IMG/VR virus record: IMGVR_UViG_3300047548_001594
Coordinates: 1 to 45,410 of that record
Source: a virus
Reading direction: 5' to 3' (one strand)
DNA: 45,410 nucleotides
Shown: positions 10,201 through 17,891 of the stretch, piece by piece
Layout of the letters: every line of letters begins with the position of its first letter
How positions within the stretch are numbered: the stretch's first letter is position 1
The notes under the pieces: model-generated
What the model saw: the letters and a program-made list of their open reading frames with translations, nothing else
Database searches by the model: none
Told to the model about the DNA's origin: nothing
Made by a program: the position numbers and the translations under genes

Positions 10201-12150
10201 GTTGATAATTCTTTTAATAATTTTACTGTTACTCGTAGTGGAGATGTTAGTGTTCAAAAATATAGTCCATATGCAGGAACAACTTTACCCGCACCCTCTT
10301 ATAGTAATTATTTTTCTAGTGCAACAAACGATTATTTGAACGTTGGCGGAGTGCCTATACCCGCTACTGGACCATTTACTTTAGAGTTTTGGATATTTTA
10401 TCCAACCGCACCGTCAGAAAATAAGTGGATCTATAATCAAAGAAACTCCAATGATGCAAACAGATTCGGCATTGTATTAAAGCCAACTATGCAAATTGCA
10501 GTTTCACATGCTGCATCTTCACCTACAGAGCCAGTAGTAACTAGCGCAATGGCTACAAATGTATGGAATCATTTTGCATTAACTAGAGATGCGTCGAATA
10601 ATTTACGAGCGTTCCTCAACGGAAACTTAGAAGCAACATATGCTAATTTTGGCTCAGTGGCTCAAATCAATGCGGTAATTGGTAGAATTGCCGAATCTAG
10701 TTTATATTATATAACTGGATATTTAAGTAATCTTAGAGTAGTTAATGGAACTGCTTTATATACATCAAGTTTTACACCGTCAACAACACCATTAACAGCA
10801 GTATCGGGCACTAGTTTATTAATTTTCAACTCGGCAACCATAACTGATAATTCATCAAACAACTTTACCATTACTGTTAACGGAGCTATCAGACCAACCA
10901 CATTTAACCCATTCACAATCACATATTCAACTGGACAATCTTATACACGAGAGCTGTACGGTGGTAGTACGTATTTTGATGGAACGGGAGATTACTTAAC
11001 TACTCCTACCACCGGTACGTCACCGTTTGCATATAATACATTTTTTGGTACCGGAAAAACATTTACAGTTGAGGCTTGGTTATATCAAAATTCATTTGTA
11101 ACCGCCGCCTCATATTTTAATATTGTTTTAGGAGACGGGCAAGCCTCAGGAGCGGCTATGTATTGGAACTGCGGAACTGATAATAGTAATAAACCTGAAA
11201 TTTCATGGTATGATGGTGCAAGTAAATCAGCGACAGCATCTAACGCACTGCCGATAAATCAATGGAATCATGTTGCTTGGGTAGTTAATGCTGGAGTTAT
11301 TAAAATTTACGTTAATGGAATATCACAAACATTAACAGGTACAACAACATTAACTAATGCTACTGGCTCCGACACGATACTCATAGGAGTAGACAGAGCA
11401 AACTATTATACTGGATACATTTCTAGTTTACGTGTAATTAAAGGGCAAGCATTATATACTTCTAATTTTGTGCCACCATCAGCGCCTCTAACAGAAGTTC
11501 AAAACTCTATACTACTAGTGCCTGGAACGGCCGCAGCTATTGTCGATGCTTCAATGATTAACAACTTTGAAACAGCGAATGGTGCCAGTATTAATACATC
11601 GGTAACTAAATATGGAAACTCTAGTATGTATTTTGATGGCACCGGTGATTGGTTAACAACTCGTTATAATCCAAGTCAACAACCAGGTTCTGGCAATTTA
11701 ACGTGGGAAATGTGGATTAACACAACAAATTCAACGCAATATGCAACATTGTACAGTCGTACACCAGCCTCATTTGCATCAGGTATGTGGTCACTAATGA
11801 TGAATCATGCATCTAGCACTGCTGGAGATGTTGCTTTATATGTTGCGGATTATAGTGTCGGTACACCTTTATTGTTGACAACAGGAGCAAATGTTCGTGA
11901 TGGAAATTGGCATCATATAGCCGTTGTTAGAAACGGAAGTTCATGGGTATTATATATAAATGGAACATCCAGGGCGACGGGTACTTGGAGTGGAACAATT
12001 GCAAACTATAACTCTGGACCTTATATCGGCGCAGACCAATTTTATACTAGAGCATATACAGGTTATATAAGTGATTTACGTATAACAAATGGTATAGCGC
12101 GCTATACTTCCAACTTTACAGCACCATTGTCTACATTTATAAAGTATTGA
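7285..12150 (+). CDS. Giant multi-LamG-domain adhesin-like virion protein
   Basis: A 1621-residue protein. About residues 24-112 resemble an IPT/TIG immunoglobulin-like domain ('GGQTVLINGTGFQRGATVTLGG'). About 115-205 and 206-300 resemble He_PIG-type Ig domains ('LPDGATLYANGVISGTAP', 'LPSGLTLTNNIISGTPTESG'). Six concanavalin-A/LamG-type domains follow, marked by 'YFDGTGDFLT'-like motifs near residues 347, 578, 787, 1007, 1228 and 1447, each with 'W.H.A.V..G....ynG' and 'YtGYiSnlRi..g.a.Yt..F..P' signatures. Such folds typically bind carbohydrate. With Ig domains this is a host-surface or glycan-binding adhesin by inference. No catalytic motif was recognised. Confidence 0.85.
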   Translation: MSITSIVNNNIGDSSFVNAQKPTPPTITNYSVDGIDDTALLLEGGQTVLINGTGFQRGATVTLGGVAIGVVTWINSNQLSFTSTARTAGTYTLFVINADGGTAIYLPGIIYSSNPNWVTNAGSLGSYYETKTISNTIIATDDIGSNISYSLSSGSLPDGATLYANGVISGTAPVDNGSTTYTFTIEATDGNLQSSTRSFSLTINTDVVTWVNPSNEATLVIDGLPYNTTLNATSAAGYNIGSYIANTLPSGLTLTNNIISGTPTESGIITTLLTATSANTNRSANNIITWIVTINDPYWEYVNTLLSANNNTLPFTHDASTNKFNTTVSGDLKPNNYGPYTLGYYSNYFDGTGDFLTVPSNAALNITSGSTDSFSCELWVYFTTVGANRSIVDNGGLSGTSFSNWAIYLNASSQITITWGISGSPGTSAIGTLTSSTVPVAGLWYHIALVKTNADWSLFINGTRTNTVNGFNTADKTNSTALYIGNGIIGAGFAGYISNLRIYKGATGSAPYSATSTKITVPTNPLTAITNTSLLTCQGNRLIDNSTNNFTINRNGDTTVSSFDPFAPNSSYATYGSAYFDGVGDYLTTPSNSAFNFSGNFTVEAWIYPTTLSLAKQIITTRASSSTSNTTAWALGLNNSALTWYTNAYNVSGGTVILNSWNHVAAVRSGSTLTLYLNGNSIGTATSNNNFTDQQLSIGACIDGTEPYIGYMSDVRVIKDTAVYTTNFTPPTSPLTAIANTSLLTLQTNQPMNNNVFIDNSSINNFITRNGNTTQGTFSPYGESWSNYFDGTGDFLTVTNNTALNLSSGNFTIECWFYTTASGVQQTIIQKDGISGTRQNQYAFYILNTNQIQFTVSPASGASGNQNFIYSTAINVNTWYHLAAVRNGNNITVFLNGQIVVGPTALTVTMGNNTGDLTIGVTPTSANTFYGYISNVRIVKGTAVYTNAFTPSTTPLQPIANTVLLTCQSSRIVDNSFNNFTVTRSGDVSVQKYSPYAGTTLPAPSYSNYFSSATNDYLNVGGVPIPATGPFTLEFWIFYPTAPSENKWIYNQRNSNDANRFGIVLKPTMQIAVSHAASSPTEPVVTSAMATNVWNHFALTRDASNNLRAFLNGNLEATYANFGSVAQINAVIGRIAESSLYYITGYLSNLRVVNGTALYTSSFTPSTTPLTAVSGTSLLIFNSATITDNSSNNFTITVNGAIRPTTFNPFTITYSTGQSYTRELYGGSTYFDGTGDYLTTPTTGTSPFAYNTFFGTGKTFTVEAWLYQNSFVTAASYFNIVLGDGQASGAAMYWNCGTDNSNKPEISWYDGASKSATASNALPINQWNHVAWVVNAGVIKIYVNGISQTLTGTTTLTNATGSDTILIGVDRANYYTGYISSLRVIKGQALYTSNFVPPSAPLTEVQNSILLVPGTAAAIVDASMINNFETANGASINTSVTKYGNSSMYFDGTGDWLTTRYNPSQQPGSGNLTWEMWINTTNSTQYATLYSRTPASFASGMWSLMMNHASSTAGDVALYVADYSVGTPLLLTTGANVRDGNWHHIAVVRNGSSWVLYINGTSRATGTWSGTIANYNSGPYIGADQFYTRAYTGYISDLRITNGIARYTSNFTAPLSTFIKY
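8300..12130 (+). repeat. Six LamG-type domain repeats, about 660 bp each
   Basis: The domain-start motif recurs at intervals of 231, 209, 220, 221 and 219 residues. Between domains the linker 'P..PL.ai.nTsLLt.q.....DnS.nnFtit.nG' is also repeated, so the duplicated unit is domain plus linker. DNA copies are well diverged, implying old duplications. Confidence 0.85.
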
Positions 12151-12175
12151 GAATAATAAAAAAGTATAAAGAACC

Positions 12176-15100
12176 ATGCCATTAACAAAAATAAAATCAT
12201 TCGGTTTAGATTCCACTCAAGATTTTTCTGTAAATAGTCTCACAGCGAATACTGTAATCATTGGTGGGTCAACCGTAACTCCTTCTCCTTTCAGTGTTTG
12301 CAATACAACCAACATTGTAAGTTGTATAGGTGGTAACGGAGGTAGCGGCACAAACAACTTTTTTGCTGGTCAATGTGCAGGTATATGCAACATATCAGGT
12401 GGTAATAACAACAACTTCTTAGGTCAATGTGCCGGAAATAGAAATACAACCGGCAAAAATAATAATTTCTTGGGTTCTTCTGCTGGTCGTCTTAATACTA
12501 GTGGCAGCTACAATAATTTCTTCGGGCAAAATTCAGGTTGTTCAAATACTACCGGTCTTTATAACAACTTTTTTGGACAATCTGCCGGGCTTTCTAACAC
12601 AACAGGTTCAGACAATAATTTCTTTGGTAGTTACGCTGGTCGAAACATCACCACCGGTGGATATAACAATTTTTTAGGTCGAGCTGCGGGCCGTTGCAAC
12701 ACCATTGGCAATTACAACAACTTTTTCGGCAAATATGCCGGTCGAAACGGCACTTATTCTTCACACAACAACTTCTTTGGTCGTTGTGCGGGATTAAGAA
12801 ACACAGGATGTTATAATAACTTCTTTGGTAATTGTGCCGGCTCATGTAACACAACAGGTTCAGACAATAATTTCTTTGGTAATTACTCGGGAAAATATAA
12901 TAATACAGGATCCCAAAATATCTTTATGGGACGTTTTGGTGGCTACTCTAATACAACTGGCTCCAATAATATCTTCTTTGGTTGTAGATCAGGTATCAAC
13001 AATACCACAGGAAACAATAATTTATTTGCCGGTGAATGTGCAGGACACTATAATACAACCGGCAGTAATAATATATTCTTCGGTTGCAACGCTGGTTGCG
13101 CAGTAACGACAGGAACGAATAACTTAATTATTGGTCCTTTCATAGGCACTTCCGGTTTACAGAACATGATACACCTACGTGCCGGTAACAACTGTTTACA
13201 AATATGTGGCACTGGATGTTTAACAGTCAATGGTGTTGCCGTTGGTGGGGGCAGTGCATTCAATGTGTGTGGAACCAGAAATATCGTAAGCTGTATCAGT
13301 GGAACTGGTGGAAGCGGCAGTGATAATTTCTTTGTTGGTCGTTGTTCAGGTAAATACAATACAACCGGCGGCGGAAATAACTTTATAGGTAGATATAGTG
13401 GTAATAGTAATGGTACAGGATGCAACAACAACTTTTTAGGTACCAATGCAGGCTTCAATAATTCAACTGGTTGCTATAATAACTTCTTTGGTCTTAATGC
13501 GGGATTCTGCAACACTACAGGTTTTTCCAACAATTTCTTCGGCTGCCTTGCTGGTCGTAATAACACGACAGGCTGCCGTAACAACTTTTTTGGTGCTAAT
13601 GCCGGATATAACAATTCAACTGGTTGTTACAATAACTTCTTTGGTTATAATGTGGGGTGCAGCAATACAACTGGAATTTGTAACACCTTTATTGGCGCAC
13701 TTACAGGTAGTTATAACACAACAGGTAGTTTCAATGTTTTCATAGGACCCTCGGCCGGTTATTATAATGTCAGTGGTGTTAGCAACGTATTTATAGGTAG
13801 AAATACTGGTTGTAAGAACACATCAGGCAATTATAATGTATTTTTAGGTATGAGTGCAGGACGATGCAATACCACAGGCAGTAATAATACTTTTATTGGA
13901 AATAATACAGGTCTTAATAACACCACCGGCTGTAGTAATGTATTCATAGGAGAGGCTGCTGGAAGATGTAATGTTTGCGGGTTCGATAATGTTTTCATTG
14001 GTAAGTATGCTGGTTGGAAATCTACAGGTGGTTATAATAATAATTTTATTGGAGAACGTGCTGGCTATAATGCAGGTAGTTATGCTGCTGACAATAACTT
14101 CTTTGGAAAATTCACTGGATATTATATCACCAATGGATGGGGTAACAACGCGTTTGGACCAGAATCCGCTTATAATATCACCACAGGTGAATTAAATAAT
14201 TTTATGGGGTGGTTGTCGGGAACCAGTACAACAACAGGAACTAACAACAACTTCTTCGGTCATTTGGCTGGAGGAAGCAATACAACCGGTTCACATAATA
14301 TCGCCTTTGGTAAATATGCAGGACGATGCAATACTACAGGCAGTAATAATACTTTTATTGGACAAAATGCTGGTTCCTCGGTAACAACAGGAACAAATAA
14401 CCTTATTATAGGGTCATATTCTGGTACAGCCGGTTTACAGAACATGATACACCTACGTGCTGGCACCAACTGCCTACAAGTATGTGGTGCCGGATGTTTA
14501 ACTGTTAATGGTGTTGCCGTTGGTGGTGGAGCAAGTGTATTTAATATAAGCGGAACTAGAATTTATAGTTGTATTAGTAATGGTGGTGGTTACGATAGTG
14601 ACACTTTTATTGCAGGTTATTGCGCTGGATCCAATTCTTCTTTTGGTACTTACAATACTTTCATTGGTAGGTATGCAGGAGCAAGTATGTATTTGGGTGC
14701 CGGCAATAATTTTTTGGGGCAAAATGCTGGTCGATGCAATACTGATGGTTGTCACAACAACTTTTTTGGAACAAGTGCAGGTTGTTGCAACACAACCGGT
14801 ACCTGGAATAACTTTTTTGGCCTTACTGCGGGACGAGGTAATACAACCGGGAATAACAATAACTTCTTTGGTCAAGGCGCAGGTTCTCGCAATACAACAG
14901 GCAGTAATAACATTTTTATGGGACTGTGTAGTGGCTTCTGTAGCACAACCGGCGGTTATAATGTATTTTTAGGTTCGAATACAGGTTTCCTCAACACCAC
15001 AGGCGCTCATAATGTCTTCATTGGTTGTACTGCTGGCCGTAGTAATACCACTGGCAATAACAACTTCTTTGCAGGTCAAGGTGCTGGCTTTTCAAACACC

Positions 15101-15874
15101 ACAGGCGCTCATAATGTCTTCATTGGTTGCGGTGCCGGTAATTCCAACGTCAGCGGCATTTCAAACATAATGATTGGCCGAGGTGCTGGTCTCAATAATG
15201 TTAGTGGTAATAACAATATTTTTATCGGCTGTAATACAGGTCTACCCAACAGCACGGGGTTTAGCAACATATTCTTTGGACCTAATTCTGGTCGTTACAA
15301 CACCACTGGCAATAACAACTTCTTTGCGGCAGAACGTGCTGGTTATTGTAATACAACCGGCAGTTTTAACTTATTCCTGGGTTCCTGTGCTGGTTGTTGC
15401 AATACCACTGGAGTTAACAATTTATTCTTTGGTTGTGTGTCAGGTGTAGGTACGACTGGATTGGCTAATATTACCACAGAATCCAATCGAATCATCATGG
15501 GAAATAGTGCTCATACATGCGCTCAAATACAAATAGGTTGGACTACAGTTTCCGACTGCCGCGATAAATGTATCTATGGACCAGTACGATTGGGTCGTGG
15601 ATTCTTACAAGGTCTTGAACCAATTGAATATTCATTCAAAAATAGAATCACTGGCTGCATTACCGATCCGGAAGGTAAACGCAGATACGGATTTTCAGCG
15701 CAAAATGTTTTGGCCGCCGAAGGTGAAAAACCGGTCATTGTATCAGCAGATGATCCAGAAAAATTACAATTAACTAGCGACTATTTAATACCAGTTCTTG
15801 TTAATGCTATTAATGAACTATCAACCGAAGTTGATATCTTAAAGGTTAAAGTTGGCGCACTTGAAGCTAGGTGA
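12176..15874 (+). CDS. Cys-rich 17-residue-repeat fibre with S74 chaperone
   Basis: A 1232-residue protein. After a 59-residue N-terminus come three blocks of a 17-residue repeat with consensus 'NNFFGxxAGxxNTTGxx' (about residues 60-315, 383-742 and 809-1089; about 53 copies). Two near-identical connectors ('GLQNMIHLRAG', 'CLTVNGVAVGGG') separate the blocks. The C-terminus (about 1126-1232) is a Peptidase_S74 chaperone with S1126-D-C-R-D-K1131, then a leucine-rich coiled coil. Phe/Asn/Gly periodicity suggests a stacked beta-helix or trimeric beta shaft. Nearly sixty cysteines, usually at fixed repeat positions, are unusual for a virion fibre. Function as a receptor-binding or long tail fibre is inferred from S74 and context. 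Confidence 0.85.
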   Translation: MPLTKIKSFGLDSTQDFSVNSLTANTVIIGGSTVTPSPFSVCNTTNIVSCIGGNGGSGTNNFFAGQCAGICNISGGNNNNFLGQCAGNRNTTGKNNNFLGSSAGRLNTSGSYNNFFGQNSGCSNTTGLYNNFFGQSAGLSNTTGSDNNFFGSYAGRNITTGGYNNFLGRAAGRCNTIGNYNNFFGKYAGRNGTYSSHNNFFGRCAGLRNTGCYNNFFGNCAGSCNTTGSDNNFFGNYSGKYNNTGSQNIFMGRFGGYSNTTGSNNIFFGCRSGINNTTGNNNLFAGECAGHYNTTGSNNIFFGCNAGCAVTTGTNNLIIGPFIGTSGLQNMIHLRAGNNCLQICGTGCLTVNGVAVGGGSAFNVCGTRNIVSCISGTGGSGSDNFFVGRCSGKYNTTGGGNNFIGRYSGNSNGTGCNNNFLGTNAGFNNSTGCYNNFFGLNAGFCNTTGFSNNFFGCLAGRNNTTGCRNNFFGANAGYNNSTGCYNNFFGYNVGCSNTTGICNTFIGALTGSYNTTGSFNVFIGPSAGYYNVSGVSNVFIGRNTGCKNTSGNYNVFLGMSAGRCNTTGSNNTFIGNNTGLNNTTGCSNVFIGEAAGRCNVCGFDNVFIGKYAGWKSTGGYNNNFIGERAGYNAGSYAADNNFFGKFTGYYITNGWGNNAFGPESAYNITTGELNNFMGWLSGTSTTTGTNNNFFGHLAGGSNTTGSHNIAFGKYAGRCNTTGSNNTFIGQNAGSSVTTGTNNLIIGSYSGTAGLQNMIHLRAGTNCLQVCGAGCLTVNGVAVGGGASVFNISGTRIYSCISNGGGYDSDTFIAGYCAGSNSSFGTYNTFIGRYAGASMYLGAGNNFLGQNAGRCNTDGCHNNFFGTSAGCCNTTGTWNNFFGLTAGRGNTTGNNNNFFGQGAGSRNTTGSNNIFMGLCSGFCSTTGGYNVFLGSNTGFLNTTGAHNVFIGCTAGRSNTTGNNNFFAGQGAGFSNTTGAHNVFIGCGAGNSNVSGISNIMIGRGAGLNNVSGNNNIFIGCNTGLPNSTGFSNIFFGPNSGRYNTTGNNNFFAAERAGYCNTTGSFNLFLGSCAGCCNTTGVNNLFFGCVSGVGTTGLANITTESNRIIMGNSAHTCAQIQIGWTTVSDCRDKCIYGPVRLGRGFLQGLEPIEYSFKNRITGCITDPEGKRRYGFSAQNVLAAEGEKPVIVSADDPEKLQLTSDYLIPVLVNAINELSTEVDILKVKVGALEAR
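12353..15440 (+). repeat. 51-bp repeat array (17-residue units) in three blocks
   Basis: Repeat units are 51 bases, mostly diverged, but some are locally identical: a 35-base stretch at 14993-15027 recurs at 15095-15129, exactly two units later. A 30-base connector sequence at 13153-13182 recurs unchanged at 14431-14460. Recent recombination within the gene is the simplest reading. Confidence 0.9.
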
Positions 15875-15889
15875 ATAAAATAAGTGTGA

Positions 15890-15929
15890 AATAGGTGTTG
15901 ATATATACTATCAACACCTATTATTTTTT
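15890..15929 (+). terminator. Strong intrinsic terminator after the fibre cluster
   Basis: A perfect 13-bp stem (15891-15903 with 15909-15921), extendable by one A-T pair, a 5-base loop and a run of six T (15924-15929). It ends the fibre transcript just before the glycan island. Confidence 0.93.
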
Positions 15930-15938
15930 GAGGTTATT

Positions 15939-16580
15939 ATGAAAAAAATATTGATTGCTACACCATGTCTAGACCAAAAGGTTGATGCGTATTTCGTACA
16001 CAGTCTTTGTGAATCTATCAAGTTAGGGTTAAAACACAATCTAGATATTCGTTGCATCTTTCTTGCAAACGAAAGCATTTTACCTATGGCAAGAAACGAA
16101 CTTTTTGCTTTAGCGTATAATGAAAATTATGATACTATGGTTTTCATCGATGATGATGAATATTGGGATGAAAAAGCATTGATAGAAATTATCGAATCCA
16201 GTAAAGATGTAATTACTTTACCTGTCGTAAATAAAGGCGATAAGCAAATCACATTTAATGTTTGGTTAAATAATGATGCTGAAAAAGATAAAGACGGTTA
16301 TATCAAAATAAAAAAATGTGGTACAGGATTCCTTAAACTTTCCAGAAAAGTCATAGAAGACTTGTGGGAATCAAACACCGAATTATTTTTCAGAAACAGA
16401 AAAATTAAAAATATATGTGAATATACTTATGAAAATGGTAATTTTATAGGTGAAGACATAACTTTATCAAATAAAATAAATGAATTGGGTTATGATATTT
16501 GGTTAAATCCCAAACATACCGTGTCGCACATAGGAAATAAAATGTACAAAGGTGATTTTGCCAAACAAAAAAATTTATGA
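15939..16580 (+). CDS. GT-A-fold glycosyltransferase
   Basis: A 213-residue protein. The start 'KKILIATPCLD' and the acidic motif 'VFIDDDEYW' (Asp71-73) are those of GT-A glycosyltransferases, whose DxD-type acids hold the metal and nucleotide sugar. 'CGTGFLKLS' (about 127-135) and 'GEDITLS' (about 172) resemble acceptor and catalytic segments of this class. It is cytosolic, with no membrane span. It overlaps the next glycosyltransferase gene by four bases (ATGA). It has a good ribosome-binding site (GAGG) and directly follows a terminator, so how it is transcribed is unclear. The sugar and acceptor are unknown; phage fibre, DNA or host surface glycan are all possible. Confidence 0.8.
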   Translation: MKKILIATPCLDQKVDAYFVHSLCESIKLGLKHNLDIRCIFLANESILPMARNELFALAYNENYDTMVFIDDDEYWDEKALIEIIESSKDVITLPVVNKGDKQITFNVWLNNDAEKDKDGYIKIKKCGTGFLKLSRKVIEDLWESNTELFFRNRKIKNICEYTYENGNFIGEDITLSNKINELGYDIWLNPKHTVSHIGNKMYKGDFAKQKNL

Positions 16581-17857
16581 TCGACGTTATTATTCCCACA
16601 ATGTGGATGTCAAAAAATTTTGACGAAGCTTTATCTGTCTACGTAAAAAACAAAAATATTAAAAATGTAATTATCATAGACAACAATAAATTTAAAAGAC
16701 CAAAATACGATATTTTTAAAAATGATAAGATAATCTTAATATCTTATGGTCGAAATATTTACGTTAACCCGGCATGGAATGAAGGAGTTAACAGAGCAAC
16801 ATCGGAAATAGTTGCTATCATCAACGATGATATTATTGTAGACAATGATGTTTTTAATATGGTATTAAAATTTGGTTTAAAACAGGGTGATTTGATTGGC
16901 GTCAATCTCAGAGGTTATCAAGATAATTATAAAATAGATGATTACATTGAAACTAAAGAAGAAATTGTAAAAATAAATTATAACAACAATTATCCTATAG
17001 GTGGTCAAGCTTGGGCTTTCGGAATTTGTATGTTCATGCTTAAAAAATCGTACATACAAATACCTTCACTTTATCAAATTTGGTATGGTGATGACTATTT
17101 GACTCAAAGAGCAAAAAATGTATATGCAATAAACTCAAATAAAATCAAAGGAAATATTTCGGAGACACTAAAAAAATTCAATAATCCAGATAGTGATATA
17201 TCTAAAAGAATTGAATTAGATTCAAAAAATTTATTAAAGTTTAATCATTTCAAAAATTCAAGTAATTGGGATATTCCCAGAAATATGATTAATTTATATG
17301 CTAAACAAAGACTGGAAATGAAAAAAGATATTTTTGAAATAGAATATGAAAAAGCCAAAAAAATACCAAGTGACATTAACCAAAATGTTAATATATTGTA
17401 TGAATTAGCCAATCAATGTGAAACGGTTGTGGAGATGGGCGTAAGAACCGGTGTCAGTACAAGAGCATTCTTAAATACAAATGTACAACTAATTTCTTTT
17501 GATTTACAATTAGATCCTCAAGTTAATAAATTATTTGAGTTAGCAAAAAATAATGGCAAAAATGTTCAATACATTATTGATGATGTATTAAAAATCGAAA
17601 TAGAAGAAACCGATTTACTCTTTATAGATACTTTACACACATATGAACAACTTAAAAAAGAATTGAAGCTTCATGGAAATAAAGCAAAAAAATATATTGC
17701 TTTCCATGATACACACACTTTCGGTTTAATTGGTGAAGACGGTAGCAAAAACGGGCTTTTAAATGCCGTAATTGATTTTATGATTGAAAATCCACATTGG
17801 AAATTTAAAATCCACAAAACAAACAACAACGGATTGACTGTTTTGGAGAGAAAATAA
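16577..17857 (+). CDS. Glycosyltransferase-methyltransferase fusion
   Basis: A 426-residue two-domain protein. Residues 1 to about 215 are a GT2-like glycosyltransferase ('IDVIIPTMW', 'NPAWNEGV', 'AIINDDII' with N83-D84-D85, and 'WYGDDYLT'). Residues about 265-426 look like a class I SAM-dependent methyltransferase of the Methyltransf_24 or cephalosporin-hydroxylase-like type: a glycine motif 'VVEMGVRTGVSTRAF' near 283-297, 'LLFIDTLHTYEQ' near 349, and 'YIAFHDTHTFG' near 375. One protein may therefore transfer a sugar and methylate a glycan. It is coupled to the previous gene. The substrate is unknown. Confidence 0.8.
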   Translation: MIDVIIPTMWMSKNFDEALSVYVKNKNIKNVIIIDNNKFKRPKYDIFKNDKIILISYGRNIYVNPAWNEGVNRATSEIVAIINDDIIVDNDVFNMVLKFGLKQGDLIGVNLRGYQDNYKIDDYIETKEEIVKINYNNNYPIGGQAWAFGICMFMLKKSYIQIPSLYQIWYGDDYLTQRAKNVYAINSNKIKGNISETLKKFNNPDSDISKRIELDSKNLLKFNHFKNSSNWDIPRNMINLYAKQRLEMKKDIFEIEYEKAKKIPSDINQNVNILYELANQCETVVEMGVRTGVSTRAFLNTNVQLISFDLQLDPQVNKLFELAKNNGKNVQYIIDDVLKIEIEETDLLFIDTLHTYEQLKKELKLHGNKAKKYIAFHDTHTFGLIGEDGSKNGLLNAVIDFMIENPHWKFKIHKTNNNGLTVLERK

Positions 17858-17860
17858 ATA
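17853..17860 (+). promoter_or_regulatory. Candidate late promoter (AATAAATA)
   Basis: Seven of eight bases match the T4 late consensus. It overlaps the stop of the upstream gene and ends 32 bases before the ATG at 17892. It suggests that at least part of the glycan island is expressed late. Confidence 0.5.
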
Positions 17861-17891
17861 CTATAAAATGAATTATAAAATGGAGCAATAA

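Noticed and set aside
13048-13458. Antisense reading frames through the 51-base repeat fibre gene
   Set aside because: By-products of repeat composition, without starts or ribosome-binding sites that fit, and unrelated to any recognisable protein.
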